Below are positions 1 to 9,735 of a DNA stretch of 64,000 nucleotides, one piece after another (position 1 is the stretch's first letter; every line of letters begins with the position of its first letter). A program made the translations under genes and the position numbers. Below the pieces are notes generated by a model that did no database searches, was not told the origin of the DNA, and worked only from the letters and a program-made list of their open reading frames with translations. This DNA comes from Prevotellaceae bacterium UBA1746 (GTDB lineage: Bacteria > Bacteroidota > Bacteroidia > Bacteroidales > Bacteroidaceae): positions 32,077 to 96,076 of the forward strand of contig DCHS01000035.1 in assembly GCA_002314875.1 (NCBI GenBank). Direction: 5' to 3'.

Positions 1-303
1 CAGCCGGAAACCACCAACCAGCAGTGCAAGCAGTTCACCTTCCTCCTTATGGCCCACAAAGTCCTGGGCAACGAACCGGAAGTGGCGCGTTACGCAGGAC
101 TTTGCATTGACAAACTGCCGAAGATCAAGGCAACGATGACGCGCACCTTCACGCTCGTCTATCTCTACGCTTGTACGGGAGTCGATACCTACCGCCAGTT
201 AGCGGAGGTTGAAATGGTAGAATGGGGAGAAATCGGAGCTTCCGACAAAACCCGCCAAATGCTCCGTGAAGACCTCGACTATTTCCAGGCACTGAAATTA
301 TAA
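1..303 (+). CDS. C-terminal part of an unknown protein (5' end outside window)
   Basis: The frame is open from base 1 to the TAA at 301-303, giving 100 residues with no stop. The first ATG is at 49, but the in-frame residues before it (QPETTNQQCKQFTFLL) look like ordinary coding sequence, so this is probably the tail of a longer protein. It looks mostly alpha-helical, with no signal peptide or membrane segment in the visible part. I do not recognise the family. Its last 25 bases overlap the 3' end of the convergent nuclease gene, so the two share DNA in opposite frames. Confidence 0.6.
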   Translation, partial: QPETTNQQCKQFTFLLMAHKVLGNEPEVARYAGLCIDKLPKIKATMTRTFTLVYLYACTGVDTYRQLAEVEMVEWGEIGASDKTRQMLREDLDYFQALKL

Positions 304-1208
304 CTCCTCTCGACACGGTCCTCGAGACGGTCTTCGAGGTTGACGAAGAAGTTGTAGCCCGTCATCTTTTCAATGGCGTCAACACTCATGGCCGCTGACC
401 TCATCGTCTGGTACGAATCGTTGTTCGCATAATAGAAACCAATCGCTTTCTCCTGGCCTTTGCGGGTGGAAAGCACGACTTTAAAGAAACCATTGGGAAC
501 GCGCACCTTGTGTTCGCGCCCGATGGTTTTTATTTTTCTGTCATCATTGAATACGGGACCGGTGACGATATAGATCTTGCCCTCGTGTCTTGCCCAATAG
601 CGGCAGGAACTCTCGAGTTTCTCCCATGCTCCGGTATTGAGTTCATGGTCCTGGGGACACATGTTACTCATATAGAAACACTGGTTCATGGCCTTCGTAC
701 TGTACTTGTTGTCACCGGCGGGACACATGTGACCACGGTCATAGCCGGAGCCGGAATAGTCCCTCGTCGTCACACGGGAGGCAGCGGGGATGTCACGGTC
801 AGGGAAAAATTCGTCGGGACGGTCGGCCTGTGCCTTTGCCTCCTCGCGTGTCAGTTCCCAGGCCACCCAGTTCGGACAGTTCGTCGTCGTGTTGAAGGAC
901 ATCGTGTAATTCTCGCGGTGAATGATGAGTTCGCCCTCGTGGGTCTCAGGAACCTCCATCAACCGTGCCGTAACTTCCTCAACGCCAGTATTGATTCCCT
1001 TGGGATTATAACCGTTCTGAGCGCCGTTTTGAGTTTTTCGCCCCCCTTCCAGAACCATGCCTTGAACGCCGTTCTGAGCGCCGTTTTGCAGGAACTCTTC
1101 CTTTTGCCCGTCTTCGGCACTGTCATTAGACTTCATACCATTCCACACCGCCATGCCAGAGAGTATCAGGGCGCAGAGTCCCAGTTTTATCAATGAATTC
1201 TTTTTCAT
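279..1208 (-). CDS. Secreted or membrane-anchored DNA/RNA non-specific endonuclease (NUC1 family)
   Basis: A 309-residue protein. The chosen Met at 1208 begins a clean signal or anchor segment (MKKNSLIKLGLCALILSG); a Met 14 codons earlier is less likely because it lies close to the promoter. A low-complexity linker follows with two copies of QNGAQNG. The catalytic region carries the DRGH motif of the beta-beta-alpha-metal nucleases (His about residue 160) and the downstream Asn in MSNMCPQ (about residue 182) that holds the metal. Family members cut DNA and RNA without sequence preference, usually outside the cytoplasm. It has its own promoter. The 3' end overlaps the convergent upstream gene by 25 bases. 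Confidence 0.88.
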   Translation of the reverse strand: MKKNSLIKLGLCALILSGMAVWNGMKSNDSAEDGQKEEFLQNGAQNGVQGMVLEGGRKTQNGAQNGYNPKGINTGVEEVTARLMEVPETHEGELIIHRENYTMSFNTTTNCPNWVAWELTREEAKAQADRPDEFFPDRDIPAASRVTTRDYSGSGYDRGHMCPAGDNKYSTKAMNQCFYMSNMCPQDHELNTGAWEKLESSCRYWARHEGKIYIVTGPVFNDDRKIKTIGREHKVRVPNGFFKVVLSTRKGQEKAIGFYYANNDSYQTMRSAAMSVDAIEKMTGYNFFVNLEDRLEDRVERSYNFSAWK

Positions 1209-1228
1209 ACTTTGAACATTATTTGCCG

Positions 1229-1236
1229 CAAAGGTA
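1229..1236 (-). promoter_or_regulatory. Bacteroidetes -7 element for the nuclease gene
   Basis: The minus strand reads TACCTTTG, an exact match to TAnnTTTG, about 20 bases before the ATG at 1208. No well-spaced -33 TTG is visible. Confidence 0.55.
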
Positions 1237-1265
1237 CGGAAATTTCCCAAAATAATTAAAAATTA

Positions 1266-1297
1266 TTTGCGAATTTCGAAGATAATTCGTATTTTTG
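1266..1297 (+). promoter_or_regulatory. Promoter of susC-susD operon 1
   Basis: TTTG at 1266-1269, a 20-base spacer, then TATTTTTG at 1290-1297: a full Bacteroidetes promoter. Transcription should start near 1304, giving a leader of about 115 bases with short repeated CGAGARR units and a small AATAG-AAAA-CTATT hairpin. Confidence 0.7.
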
Positions 1298-1420
1298 CGA
1301 ATGAAAAAGAAATAAATACAAAGAAAACACGCAACTATTTTCACGAGAGACAATAGAAAACTATTCCCGAGAAGCATTTTCGAGAAATCTAAAACTATAA
1401 ATCACTAAATTACCAACCCT

Positions 1421-4400
1421 ATGGAAAAAAGATTCAGAAGTGTAGGTCTTGTACTATTTCTGATGAGTCTTCCCGTGACGACAGCTTTTGCTGAGACCCG
1501 TCCATTGGAAACCATCACAATCGTACAGCAGACCAGTACCTGTAAAGGTCAGATCAACGATGAGAACGGTGAACCTCTCATCGGCGCGTCCGTTCGCGTG
1601 CAGGGAACCAAACTTGGCACCTCTACCACGAATGACGGCCAGTTCAGCATCTCCGGTGTCAAGAACGGCGCAAAACTCCTCATCTCCTACATCGGTTACG
1701 AAACCCAGGAAATTGTATGGAACGGCCAGCCCATCCTCCTCAACATGGTAGCAACTTCTGACAATCTTGACGAAGTTGTCGTTGTAGGTTACGGTGTCCA
1801 GAAGAAGGTGAACCTTACTGGTGCCGTTTCTACGGTGAAGGGCGAAGATATGGAAACCCGTCCCGTTGCTGATGCTGTTCAGGCATTGCAGGGTATGGTT
1901 CCCGGTCTTTATGTCAAGAGTGATGTTGGCCCTGGCAATTCAGGTACCATCTCTCTCCGCGGTCAGGGTAACCTCTCAGGAAGTTCTGCTCCCTATATCC
2001 TCGTTGACGGTGTAGAAATGCAACTTTCCGATGTCAACCCCAACGACATTCTCAACATCTCCGTTCTCAAGGACGCTGCTGCCTGTGCCATCTACGGTGC
2101 ACGCGCTGCTTATGGTGTAATCCTTGTTACCACCAAGCGTGGTGAGGCCGGCAAGATGCGCGTCAACTATCAGGGCAATACCGCATGGACCACTCCCACA
2201 ACGCTCCCCGACATGGTGGACAGCTATTCTTTCGCACAGTACTGGAACGACGGTTGTACCAATGCCAACAGTGCTCGTCTTTACAGCGACGAAAAACTCG
2301 CATTGCTCAAGCAGTATTGCGAAGATCCTTCCAGTGTTGATCCCTGGCAGGAACTTCCCGCCGGTGCTTCCATGAACCCTGCTTTTGAAAACTCAGAAAA
2401 GGGTATCGGTAACACCGACTATTTCGATTTGCATTATAAGAACTTCGCTTTCAAGCAGAAGCACGACATCAGCCTCTCCGGTGGTACGAAAAAGGCACAG
2501 TACTTCGTAAGCGGTGGCTACTATAGTGAAGACGGTATTCTTCGCTATGCGGACATCAGCATGAAGCGTTATAATTTCAGCACGAACCTTACTTCACAGC
2601 TCACAAAGTGGTTGAAGTTGAAGGTGAACTCCAAGATTTTCCACGGTGACCGTGCGACACCCTTCGGTGACGGTGGTTTGAGTTACGGTTTCTATCACTC
2701 CCTCGCTCGTTTCCGTCCTACCGTTTGTGATGTTGACCCCAATGGCAACTTCACCGAACTCACCATGATTCCTTATCTCCAGAGCGGAACCCGCACCAAT
2801 CGCGGCACTGACGGCGTTCATGCTACCGGTGGTGTGGAAATCACTCCGTTGAAGAACTGGAACATCATCGCTGACTACACCTACAAGATGCGTCATTCTG
2901 AATATGAGGCTTTGAATGTGGCTCCTAACATCATCGCTGCTGACGGTGTGACCACCAGCAAGGGTGTTCGTTCAGAATTGAACATCTATCCTGACGGCAA
3001 GTACACCCGTTCTATGGACCGTACTCGTTATCAGAGTGTGAACATCTATACCAACTATCTCCTCGAAGTGGGCAAGCACAATGCTACCTTCTTGGTTGGT
3101 TTCCAGCAGGAAGATAATTCCTACTCTTACATGCACAGCAGCATCACGGGTCTTTATTCAACGGCTAATCCCAACCTCAGCATGGGTACCGGCGACCAGA
3201 CCGTGACGGATACTCGTAATGGTTGGGCAACCCGCGGTTTCTTCGGCCGTATCAATTATTCCTTCGCTGACCGCTATCTCGTTGAGGTCAATGGCCGTTA
3301 CGACGGTTCCAGCCGTTTCGCTGCTGACCACCGTTGGGGTTTCTTCCCCTCTGTTTCTGTAGGTTGGAACATCCATAAGGAAAAGTTCATGCAGAATGTG
3401 ACTTGGGTGAACAATCTCAAGCTCCGCGGCTCATGGGGTCTTCTCGGTAACCAGGCTGGTGCAGCTCTCTACACCTATGCTGCAACGATGAACCTCAACG
3501 GCAGTCTTGGTAGTTACATCTTCTCTGATGGCCGTACCATCTACACCCTCGCTCCGGGTGTTGTGAATCCGCTGACCACATGGGAAAAGGTTGAAAGCAA
3601 GGACCTCGGTCTTGACTTCGGCTTCTTTAACAACCGCTTGACCGGTAGTTTCGACGTCTTCCAGCGTGACACCAAGGATATGCTCGGTCCCGGTGAGGAC
3701 TATCCTGATTTCTTCGGTGCAACTGCTCCTCAAACAAATAACGCACGTATGCGTAACCGTGGTTGGGAATTGGCTCTTATGTGGCGTGGCCGAATTGGCA
3801 AGGACATCTCCTACAGCATTGGCGGTAGTCTTTCTGATGCAACGAGCGAAGTTACAGAATATGCTAACCCAACTGGCACCAATCCTTCTGGCAACTGGTA
3901 CACCGGTAAGAAGGTGGGTGAAATCTGGGGTTATCGTGCAGACGGTCTGATTCAGAACCAGGCAGAGGCTGACGAGTTCAACAAACTCGACTGCTCATAC
4001 ATCAGCGCCAAGGACTGGACTCCCGGTGATGTTCGCTACATAGACCTCAATGGTGATGGCAAGATCAATCGCGGTAGCAATGTTCTCGGTGATATGGGTG
4101 ACCAGGAGGTCATCGGTAACACAACTCCTCGCTACCAGTACACCATCAACGGTAACATCTCTTGGAAGGGTCTCAGCCTCAGTCTGATGTTCCAGGGTGT
4201 CGGCAAGCGCGATTGGAATCCCGGTAGTGCAGTTTACTTCTGGGGTTGCGGTCCTTACGCTCAGGTTACGGTATTCCCCGAACATCTCGACTACTGGACT
4301 GAAAGCAACACCGACGCTTACTATCCCAAACCTTACATCCACAGTGCTGGTGGTGTAGGTCCGTATCGTAATAAGAACATCCAGACCTCTGACCGCTATC

Positions 4401-4651
4401 TCCAGAGCGCTCGCTATTGCCGTCTGAAGAATGTGACCTTGTCATACGACATTCCCGCCGTAGCTCTCCACAAGTTGCACCTCACCAAGTTACAGGTTTA
4501 TTTCAGTGCAGAGAATCTCTTGACCTTCACTCCGCTTTCCAGTATCTTCGATCCTGAAAGCATCTATACCTCCAACAGCTACACCAGCGAAGGTGGTAAG
4601 AACTATCCTATGAACAAGGTTCTCTCTTGTGGTCTCATTGTTAACCTCTAA
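1421..4651 (+). CDS. SusC/RagA-family TonB-linked outer-membrane transporter
   Basis: A 1076-residue outer-membrane protein. Order: signal peptide (about 1-25), a carboxypeptidase-regulatory-like beta domain (about 40-110, GxGxx..PLIGASVRV then TTNDGQFSI), a TonB box and plug region starting at DEVVVVGYG, then a large beta barrel. SusC proteins import nutrients across the outer membrane using TonB energy, with a SusD lipoprotein as lid. The susD gene follows 12 bases after the stop. The substrate cannot be read from the sequence. Codon use is strongly biased (many GGT, CGT, AAC, TTC), as in highly expressed genes. The segment TIVQQTSTCKG after the signal peptide resembles that of the second SusC at 26.6 kb. 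Confidence 0.95.
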   Translation: MEKRFRSVGLVLFLMSLPVTTAFAETRPLETITIVQQTSTCKGQINDENGEPLIGASVRVQGTKLGTSTTNDGQFSISGVKNGAKLLISYIGYETQEIVWNGQPILLNMVATSDNLDEVVVVGYGVQKKVNLTGAVSTVKGEDMETRPVADAVQALQGMVPGLYVKSDVGPGNSGTISLRGQGNLSGSSAPYILVDGVEMQLSDVNPNDILNISVLKDAAACAIYGARAAYGVILVTTKRGEAGKMRVNYQGNTAWTTPTTLPDMVDSYSFAQYWNDGCTNANSARLYSDEKLALLKQYCEDPSSVDPWQELPAGASMNPAFENSEKGIGNTDYFDLHYKNFAFKQKHDISLSGGTKKAQYFVSGGYYSEDGILRYADISMKRYNFSTNLTSQLTKWLKLKVNSKIFHGDRATPFGDGGLSYGFYHSLARFRPTVCDVDPNGNFTELTMIPYLQSGTRTNRGTDGVHATGGVEITPLKNWNIIADYTYKMRHSEYEALNVAPNIIAADGVTTSKGVRSELNIYPDGKYTRSMDRTRYQSVNIYTNYLLEVGKHNATFLVGFQQEDNSYSYMHSSITGLYSTANPNLSMGTGDQTVTDTRNGWATRGFFGRINYSFADRYLVEVNGRYDGSSRFAADHRWGFFPSVSVGWNIHKEKFMQNVTWVNNLKLRGSWGLLGNQAGAALYTYAATMNLNGSLGSYIFSDGRTIYTLAPGVVNPLTTWEKVESKDLGLDFGFFNNRLTGSFDVFQRDTKDMLGPGEDYPDFFGATAPQTNNARMRNRGWELALMWRGRIGKDISYSIGGSLSDATSEVTEYANPTGTNPSGNWYTGKKVGEIWGYRADGLIQNQAEADEFNKLDCSYISAKDWTPGDVRYIDLNGDGKINRGSNVLGDMGDQEVIGNTTPRYQYTINGNISWKGLSLSLMFQGVGKRDWNPGSAVYFWGCGPYAQVTVFPEHLDYWTESNTDAYYPKPYIHSAGGVGPYRNKNIQTSDRYLQSARYCRLKNVTLSYDIPAVALHKLHLTKLQVYFSAENLLTFTPLSSIFDPESIYTSNSYTSEGGKNYPMNKVLSCGLIVNL

Positions 4652-4663
4652 ATGCTCGTAATT

Positions 4664-6472
4664 ATGAAACTTAAACATATCCTCATTGCCCTTTCGGCTC
4701 CTCTACTCCTTACGGGCTGCTTTGACCTTGACAAAGAACCCGAGGGCGTACTTTCAACTGCCAATCCTTTTGCCAGCACTGGTGAAATGGAGAACTATAT
4801 CGATCAGTTCTATGAAACAGCAGTTCGTTCACAAGGCTTTGATGCTGGTGGTGGCAACCATATCGCCGGTACCGATGTGAACAGTGACAACATGGCGGGT
4901 TCTGCTGCCAATACGCGTCTCGCTGGTCAGCTCACCCTCGGTGGTGCTTCCAGCCTTACCAACTACACCTACATCCGCAATGTCAACTTCTTCCTCAACA
5001 ATCTTGACAATTGTGCTGAGAAGGGTTCAACGGCTTACAATCAGTTGGCTGGTGAAGGCTACTATTTCCGCGCATGGTATTACTACCAGCTCTTCATCAA
5101 CTACGGTCCTATTTCTTGGGTTGACAAACCGCTTGACCCGAATATGGAACAGATGCAGCTCAAGCGCGACAGCCGTACTGTGGTTGCTGACCATATCCTC
5201 GCTGACCTCGATCAGGCCATCAGTCTGCTTTCTGAAAAGAACAACTGCGCCGGCATGCGTATTCACCGCGATGTGGCTCGTGCTTTGAAGAGCGAAGTGG
5301 CTCTCTTTGAGGGTACTTGGGAAAAGTACCACAAGGCTGAAGGTGACGCTTTCTATGACAAGTCTATCTCTGACGCTAAGATTCAGAATTATCTCCAGCA
5401 GGCGGCTGATGCTGCCAAGGCAGTGATGGACCGCGGTGTTTGGAAGATTTATTCTACCGGAAATACTGCCGACGACTATCGCAAGATGTTCCAGACTACC
5501 GATCTTTCCAACAATTCCGAAGTGCTTTGGTTCAAGAAGTACGACGGTGACCAGGTGGGTAACAGCGTTGACCGTTATCTCAACCAAGGCGGTGGCGGTG
5601 TCGGCATCACGGCTTCGCTCGTTGACGATTATCTGACCCTCGACGGTCGTCCTTTCGTTGGCGAAGAGCGTACGGCTGCCAAGAAGGTTTGGGGTCAGGA
5701 ATTGGCTCCGACTCTCCGTGACCCCCGTCTTAGCCAGACGGTTGTTACTCCCGGTGTTGTGCTCCGTAGTGACGAAAGTGCTTATGTTCTTCCTCCTCTC
5801 GTAGGTTCCAGTGCTTATAACTACAACACTTCCGGCTACTCCATGCTGAAGCACGTTCAGATTGACTGGACCGGTAGTCTCGATGCTGAATACAAGGGTG
5901 CTACTCCTGCTATCCAGTGCCGTTATGCTGATGTTCTTCTCAACTATGCTGAGGCTCTCGCTGAACTCGATGGCGCTGGCAATGCCCAGAAGATCATTGC
6001 TGCCGTTCAGCCCCTCCGTGACCGCGTTGGTATGCCTGCAATGGACTTCGAGCGTGAGTACAATACGGCTAGCGATTATGGTTTCAGTGGTCTTAACAAA
6101 TATGTTCAGGCTGTTCGCCGTGAACGTCGTGTTGAACAGGCTTGCGAAGGCCGTCGTCTCACTGACATCCTCCGTTGGGCTGCTGCTGACGAACTCATCG
6201 TTAACAAATGGCCCCAGGGTGCGCTCTTCGTTGGCAGTAACCTCGAGAACAATGAATTCTACGGTGGCAAACTCGTTTACGATCAGGCTGCTGGCAACAA
6301 CATCTACCTCAGCGGTCATGCTGGAGATGCTCTCCGTTACATCGTTCCCATTAACCCCAACGGTTATCCCAACGGTTATCAGTTCAATGTGAACCGTGAC
6401 TATCTCCTTCCCATCCAGACTCGTATGTTGACCCTCACCAACGGTCTCTGGGAACAGAATCCCGGTTGGTAA
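4664..6472 (+). CDS. SusD/RagB-family nutrient-binding lipoprotein
   Basis: About 602 residues. The Met at 4664 starts a typical lipoprotein signal (MKLKHILIALSAPLLLTGC) with lipobox LLTGC, so the mature protein is anchored at the Cys. An ATG directly after the susC stop (4652) would add four residues and is less likely. The body is SusD-like: alpha-helical TPR-type repeats and a RagB/SusD C-terminus with PxxLRDPRL-type and RRERRVEQACEGRR segments. It would cap the SusC barrel and bind substrate at the cell surface. It forms a two-gene operon with susC, closed by the terminator at 6497. No enzyme is co-transcribed, so this is an orphan pair. Confidence 0.93.
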   Translation: MKLKHILIALSAPLLLTGCFDLDKEPEGVLSTANPFASTGEMENYIDQFYETAVRSQGFDAGGGNHIAGTDVNSDNMAGSAANTRLAGQLTLGGASSLTNYTYIRNVNFFLNNLDNCAEKGSTAYNQLAGEGYYFRAWYYYQLFINYGPISWVDKPLDPNMEQMQLKRDSRTVVADHILADLDQAISLLSEKNNCAGMRIHRDVARALKSEVALFEGTWEKYHKAEGDAFYDKSISDAKIQNYLQQAADAAKAVMDRGVWKIYSTGNTADDYRKMFQTTDLSNNSEVLWFKKYDGDQVGNSVDRYLNQGGGGVGITASLVDDYLTLDGRPFVGEERTAAKKVWGQELAPTLRDPRLSQTVVTPGVVLRSDESAYVLPPLVGSSAYNYNTSGYSMLKHVQIDWTGSLDAEYKGATPAIQCRYADVLLNYAEALAELDGAGNAQKIIAAVQPLRDRVGMPAMDFEREYNTASDYGFSGLNKYVQAVRRERRVEQACEGRRLTDILRWAAADELIVNKWPQGALFVGSNLENNEFYGGKLVYDQAAGNNIYLSGHAGDALRYIVPINPNGYPNGYQFNVNRDYLLPIQTRMLTLTNGLWEQNPGW

Positions 6473-6496
6473 TACAACTTTAGTTAAATAAACACA

Positions 6497-6533
6497 GCCC
6501 CCGTCCTCACACAGAGGACGGGGGCTTTTGTTT
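6497..6533 (+). terminator. Rho-independent terminator of susC-susD operon 1
   Basis: A perfect 12-bp stem (6497-6508 with 6514-6525, GCCCCCGTCCTC arm), a 5-base loop, then TTTTGTTT. It lies between converging genes. Confidence 0.92.
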
Positions 6534-6548
6534 CCCTATAACAAGGGA

Positions 6549-7634
6549 TTAGAAGTTGTAGCCGAGGCCGAGACCAAGGACTGCCTTGAACTGGGCACGC
6601 TCGCAGGAGTAGCCGTCACGCTCGATCATCACACCATTGTAGTAACGGAAAGATGTAGAGACGGTAGCCTGGAGACACTTGAGGAACTGATAGGAAAGGG
6701 CAACATCCCAATCTACATCGAAGTTACCGAAGCGGCGGTTGTTATCGCGGTAGATAGGCTTGTCGTGACCGTTGCGGCCAATCTCCGTCTTGTCCCAGGA
6801 GTAGGGGGTATAGAGGCCGAGGGTCGTCAGCACCTTGACATCCTTGTAGCTGTAATTGATGGCGCCCTTGAAAGAGAAACCAAGTTCAGCACGGGTATTG
6901 ATGCCATAGTCCTTGTTGTTCTGGTCGTCATACTTCCATACGGCATACTTGTCCTTGAGACTCTGCTCGAGACCACCGGCAGCGAGGGGATAGAGGTCGC
7001 TGTACTCATCGTTCATCGCATCGCTGACCAACACGGTAGTGAAACGGCCGGCAAGGGGAGAGAAGTAAAGGGAGAAGATATCATTGGGCTTCCAGTCCAA
7101 ACCGAGGGAGATGTCGGTGTAAGCAGGAGCAAAGGCCTTGGAGATGATGGGATTGTTCTCGTTGAGACCCTTATAGTCACGGCCGAGGGCATACTGGGTA
7201 CGGAAACCGAAGAGGCCGGTAGCATACCAGTTTTTGGCAAATTCATAACCGAGCTTGGAGGCGAAGACGAACTTATCGTTGGACTTCTGAACCTTGTCAG
7301 CGGTCTGGTCGATATAGGACATACCGTATTCAGTGTCGAGGTTGGTATCCCATGCAAGCTTGTCCTTATGATAGAGGAGGCGCATACGGGCGAAGAGAAC
7401 ACCGTTGAGGTTGTTGTTACCACCGGAAGCCCAGTTGATGAGACCGGTAGCAGCAGCGTTGGCACCGACAATGCCAGAGAACTTCCAGACTTTCTCGCCA
7501 GTATCGACTTTCTTGAGGTCACCCTGAGCATCAGCAGCAGCCTTTGCCTGGTCCTGGACCGTGGACTTGTTGACATCCTGAGCATGTACAGACATGACAG
7601 ACAACATACACGCAAGAAGTAAGATCTTTTTCAT
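6549..7634 (-). CDS. DUF3078 family outer-membrane protein
   Basis: A 361-residue protein with a signal peptide (MKKILLLACMLSVMSVHAQ). The rest is aromatic-rich beta strand ending in Phe (LGLGLGYNF), typical of an outer-membrane barrel inserted by Bam. The segments WKFSGIVGANAAATGLINWA and ASGGNNNLNGVLF match my memory of Bacteroidetes DUF3078 proteins, whose function is unknown. It lies 38 bases after the GH97 gene on the same strand and may be its operon partner; no clear separate promoter was found. Its 3' end faces the terminator of the susC-susD operon. Confidence 0.8.
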   Translation of the reverse strand: MKKILLLACMLSVMSVHAQDVNKSTVQDQAKAAADAQGDLKKVDTGEKVWKFSGIVGANAAATGLINWASGGNNNLNGVLFARMRLLYHKDKLAWDTNLDTEYGMSYIDQTADKVQKSNDKFVFASKLGYEFAKNWYATGLFGFRTQYALGRDYKGLNENNPIISKAFAPAYTDISLGLDWKPNDIFSLYFSPLAGRFTTVLVSDAMNDEYSDLYPLAAGGLEQSLKDKYAVWKYDDQNNKDYGINTRAELGFSFKGAINYSYKDVKVLTTLGLYTPYSWDKTEIGRNGHDKPIYRDNNRRFGNFDVDWDVALSYQFLKCLQATVSTSFRYYNGVMIERDGYSCERAQFKAVLGLGLGYNF

Positions 7635-7672
7635 TTTCCTATTTTTGTTGCTTTTTGATAATTTGTTGGTTA

Positions 7673-9658
7673 TTATTTCGTTCGGAGAGCAAAACCACCA
7701 CCGGGTGCCATGTGAACGGTCAATTGGCGGTTAGCGGGAAGTTTCACGGTTTCCTTCTTGTAATCACGGGCTGCACGATGAGCATTCACACCATCACGGA
7801 AAAGCGTCACCTCATGCTGACCTTCAGGAAGGAAGGAGAGGTCGAGGGTTACATCGCGCGCCTCCCAATTGTTGATACCGCCAACATACCATTCGTCGCC
7901 ACTACGACGAGCGATGCAGGCATATTCAGCTACCTTGCCGCAAATTGCACGGGCTTCGTCCCAAACCGTCGGAACGCTGGCAATGAAACCCGTACATTCA
8001 GGTTCACCAAGGTAATTGGAAGGAGAGTCACAGAGCATGTTGAGAGGGGAGAAGAAAACAATGTATTCACCCAACTGATGACAACGCGTACCAGGACTCA
8101 TGCCTTCGTTGTTGCAAGAACGAACATTGCCCTTGCTGGCATTGCGCATAGCGCCCTGGGTGTAGTCTGCACGACCGGCAAAAAGACGGATGTAGGGAAT
8201 CGTAACATCGTAGTCCACCTGATTGGCATTGGCATTCCACTTCATGTTTTCCAGACCATAGATACCCTCGTAATTGACAACATTGGGGTATTTACGGCTC
8301 AAACCGGTAGGCTTGTAGATGCCGTGGAAATCAAGAATCATATGATACTTTGCAGCGGTAGCGGCAGCAGTTTCAAGGAACTCAGGAATGCCCTGGTCAT
8401 CAGAGTCCATAAAGTCAATCTTGAAGCCTTTCACACCCTTTTCTGCATAGTACTTCGTAATGCCTTCAATGTCTTTTTGGAAGGGGAAGAAACCTGCCCA
8501 GAGGATAATGCCGACACCTTTTTCCTTACCATAGCGGATGATTTCATCTAGGTCAACATTGGGAACTACCTGATAGAGATCAGCAATACGGCTGGGTGAC
8601 CATCCTTCATCAAGGATAATGTACTCTACCCCACTCTTTGCAGCAAAATCAATATAATATTTATAGGTGGCAGTGTTGACACCTGACTCAAAATCAACAC
8701 CATAGATATTCCAGTCGTTCCACCAGTCCCAAGCTACCTTGCCAGGTTTTACCCAAGAGAAATCAGCCTGCGCCTCCATAGGAGAAGCCAGACGATAGAC
8801 GAGGTCATTGTCCATCAGCTGAGCGTCATCAGTACTGATACCAATGAGACGCCAAGGGAAAGTCTCCTGCTGTCCAACGCTGCGGGCAATATAGTCCTCG
8901 GTACCCTTGACATACATGGAAATACCCCAATCGGGATCGCCCTCACGAAGGGTAGGATAGGAAGCGAACACGCCCTTCAGAGTCTTTGAACCGTCACCAT
9001 TGTAGAGCGACATGCCGGGATAATGCAGAAGGTCGCTCTCACTGATGCAGAGCTTCACACCGTCATTAGCCTCAATGAGGAGAGGCAAGAATGCAAGATG
9101 TTCCTTGTCCCACTCCGAAAGACGGTGATGAGCATAAGTGTTTTCAAAACTATTGTGGTGCTGAGTCTCCAACGTTTCATCGTTCTGATGGACATAAGGA
9201 ATATAAGCGTTCCAATCTTCGGGGAATGCAAAATTCGCTTCTTCGCTCTTCACGCAGAAAGGCTTCTTTGAAGCGGAAACGAAACGATAAGCGACACCGT
9301 CATTGTAAGCACGGAACTCAACGCTGAACAGCTTGTAGCGAAGAGTGAGTTGCTGATAGTTGTCTTCAACCTTAGCCTTCTTATAGGCCACAGCATCGAA
9401 AGTATTTTCAACATCTTTCTTTGTAGCTTTCAACAATTTAGCCTTACCACCGTAAATGGTGCCATCGGTGAGTGTCATGGAAATCTGTGACGGACTGAGG
9501 AGGGTTTTTCCGTCTAACAAAACACTGTAGGCAATGCCGTCAGCACAGTCCACTTTTACCGCAATGCGGTCATTAGGAGAAGTAATTGTCGAAACTTGTG
9601 CCATCGCTGCCGTACCCCAAGCCAGCGATGCAAGGCCTAAAACGATTGCTTTTTTCAT
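7673..9658 (-). CDS. Glycoside hydrolase family 97 (probable alpha-galactosidase-type, retaining)
   Basis: A 661-residue secreted enzyme with signal peptide MKKAIVLGLASLAWGTAAMA. An N-terminal beta-supersandwich is followed by a (beta/alpha)8 barrel with family signatures: ILDEGWSPSRIADLY, GIILWAGFFPFQ, GFKIDFMDSDDQG and VNYEGIYGLENMKW. GH97 contains inverting alpha-glucosidases (SusB type) and retaining alpha-galactosidases. Asp415 in KIDFMD and Glu470 in YGLE sit where I recall the nucleophile and acid/base of the retaining type, which favours alpha-galactosidase; substrate is an inference. It lies downstream of a secreted beta-domain protein and upstream of a DUF3078 gene on the same strand. 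The neighbouring susC-susD operon converges on it and is not co-transcribed. Confidence 0.9.
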   Translation of the reverse strand: MKKAIVLGLASLAWGTAAMAQVSTITSPNDRIAVKVDCADGIAYSVLLDGKTLLSPSQISMTLTDGTIYGGKAKLLKATKKDVENTFDAVAYKKAKVEDNYQQLTLRYKLFSVEFRAYNDGVAYRFVSASKKPFCVKSEEANFAFPEDWNAYIPYVHQNDETLETQHHNSFENTYAHHRLSEWDKEHLAFLPLLIEANDGVKLCISESDLLHYPGMSLYNGDGSKTLKGVFASYPTLREGDPDWGISMYVKGTEDYIARSVGQQETFPWRLIGISTDDAQLMDNDLVYRLASPMEAQADFSWVKPGKVAWDWWNDWNIYGVDFESGVNTATYKYYIDFAAKSGVEYIILDEGWSPSRIADLYQVVPNVDLDEIIRYGKEKGVGIILWAGFFPFQKDIEGITKYYAEKGVKGFKIDFMDSDDQGIPEFLETAAATAAKYHMILDFHGIYKPTGLSRKYPNVVNYEGIYGLENMKWNANANQVDYDVTIPYIRLFAGRADYTQGAMRNASKGNVRSCNNEGMSPGTRCHQLGEYIVFFSPLNMLCDSPSNYLGEPECTGFIASVPTVWDEARAICGKVAEYACIARRSGDEWYVGGINNWEARDVTLDLSFLPEGQHEVTLFRDGVNAHRAARDYKKETVKLPANRQLTVHMAPGGGFALRTK

Positions 9659-9735
9659 AATATAGAGATTAAATGTCTTATTTCCTTAGTTATTCTTATC
9701 TGTTGGCTTCCATCACATCTGCCATGACAGAAGCA

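Noticed and set aside
5027..6319. Open frame of 430 codons opposite susD
   Set aside because: Antisense to a confident SusD lipoprotein; Ser/Thr/Val-rich composition is typical of shadow frames.
6528..7622. Open frame of 364 codons opposite the DUF3078 gene
   Set aside because: Antisense to a protein with signal peptide and barrel pattern; no export signal or domain of its own.
1421..9658. A polysaccharide utilisation locus joining susCD operon 1 with the GH97 enzyme
   Set aside because: The genes converge on a strong terminator and cannot be one transcript. Functional linkage is possible but not shown.
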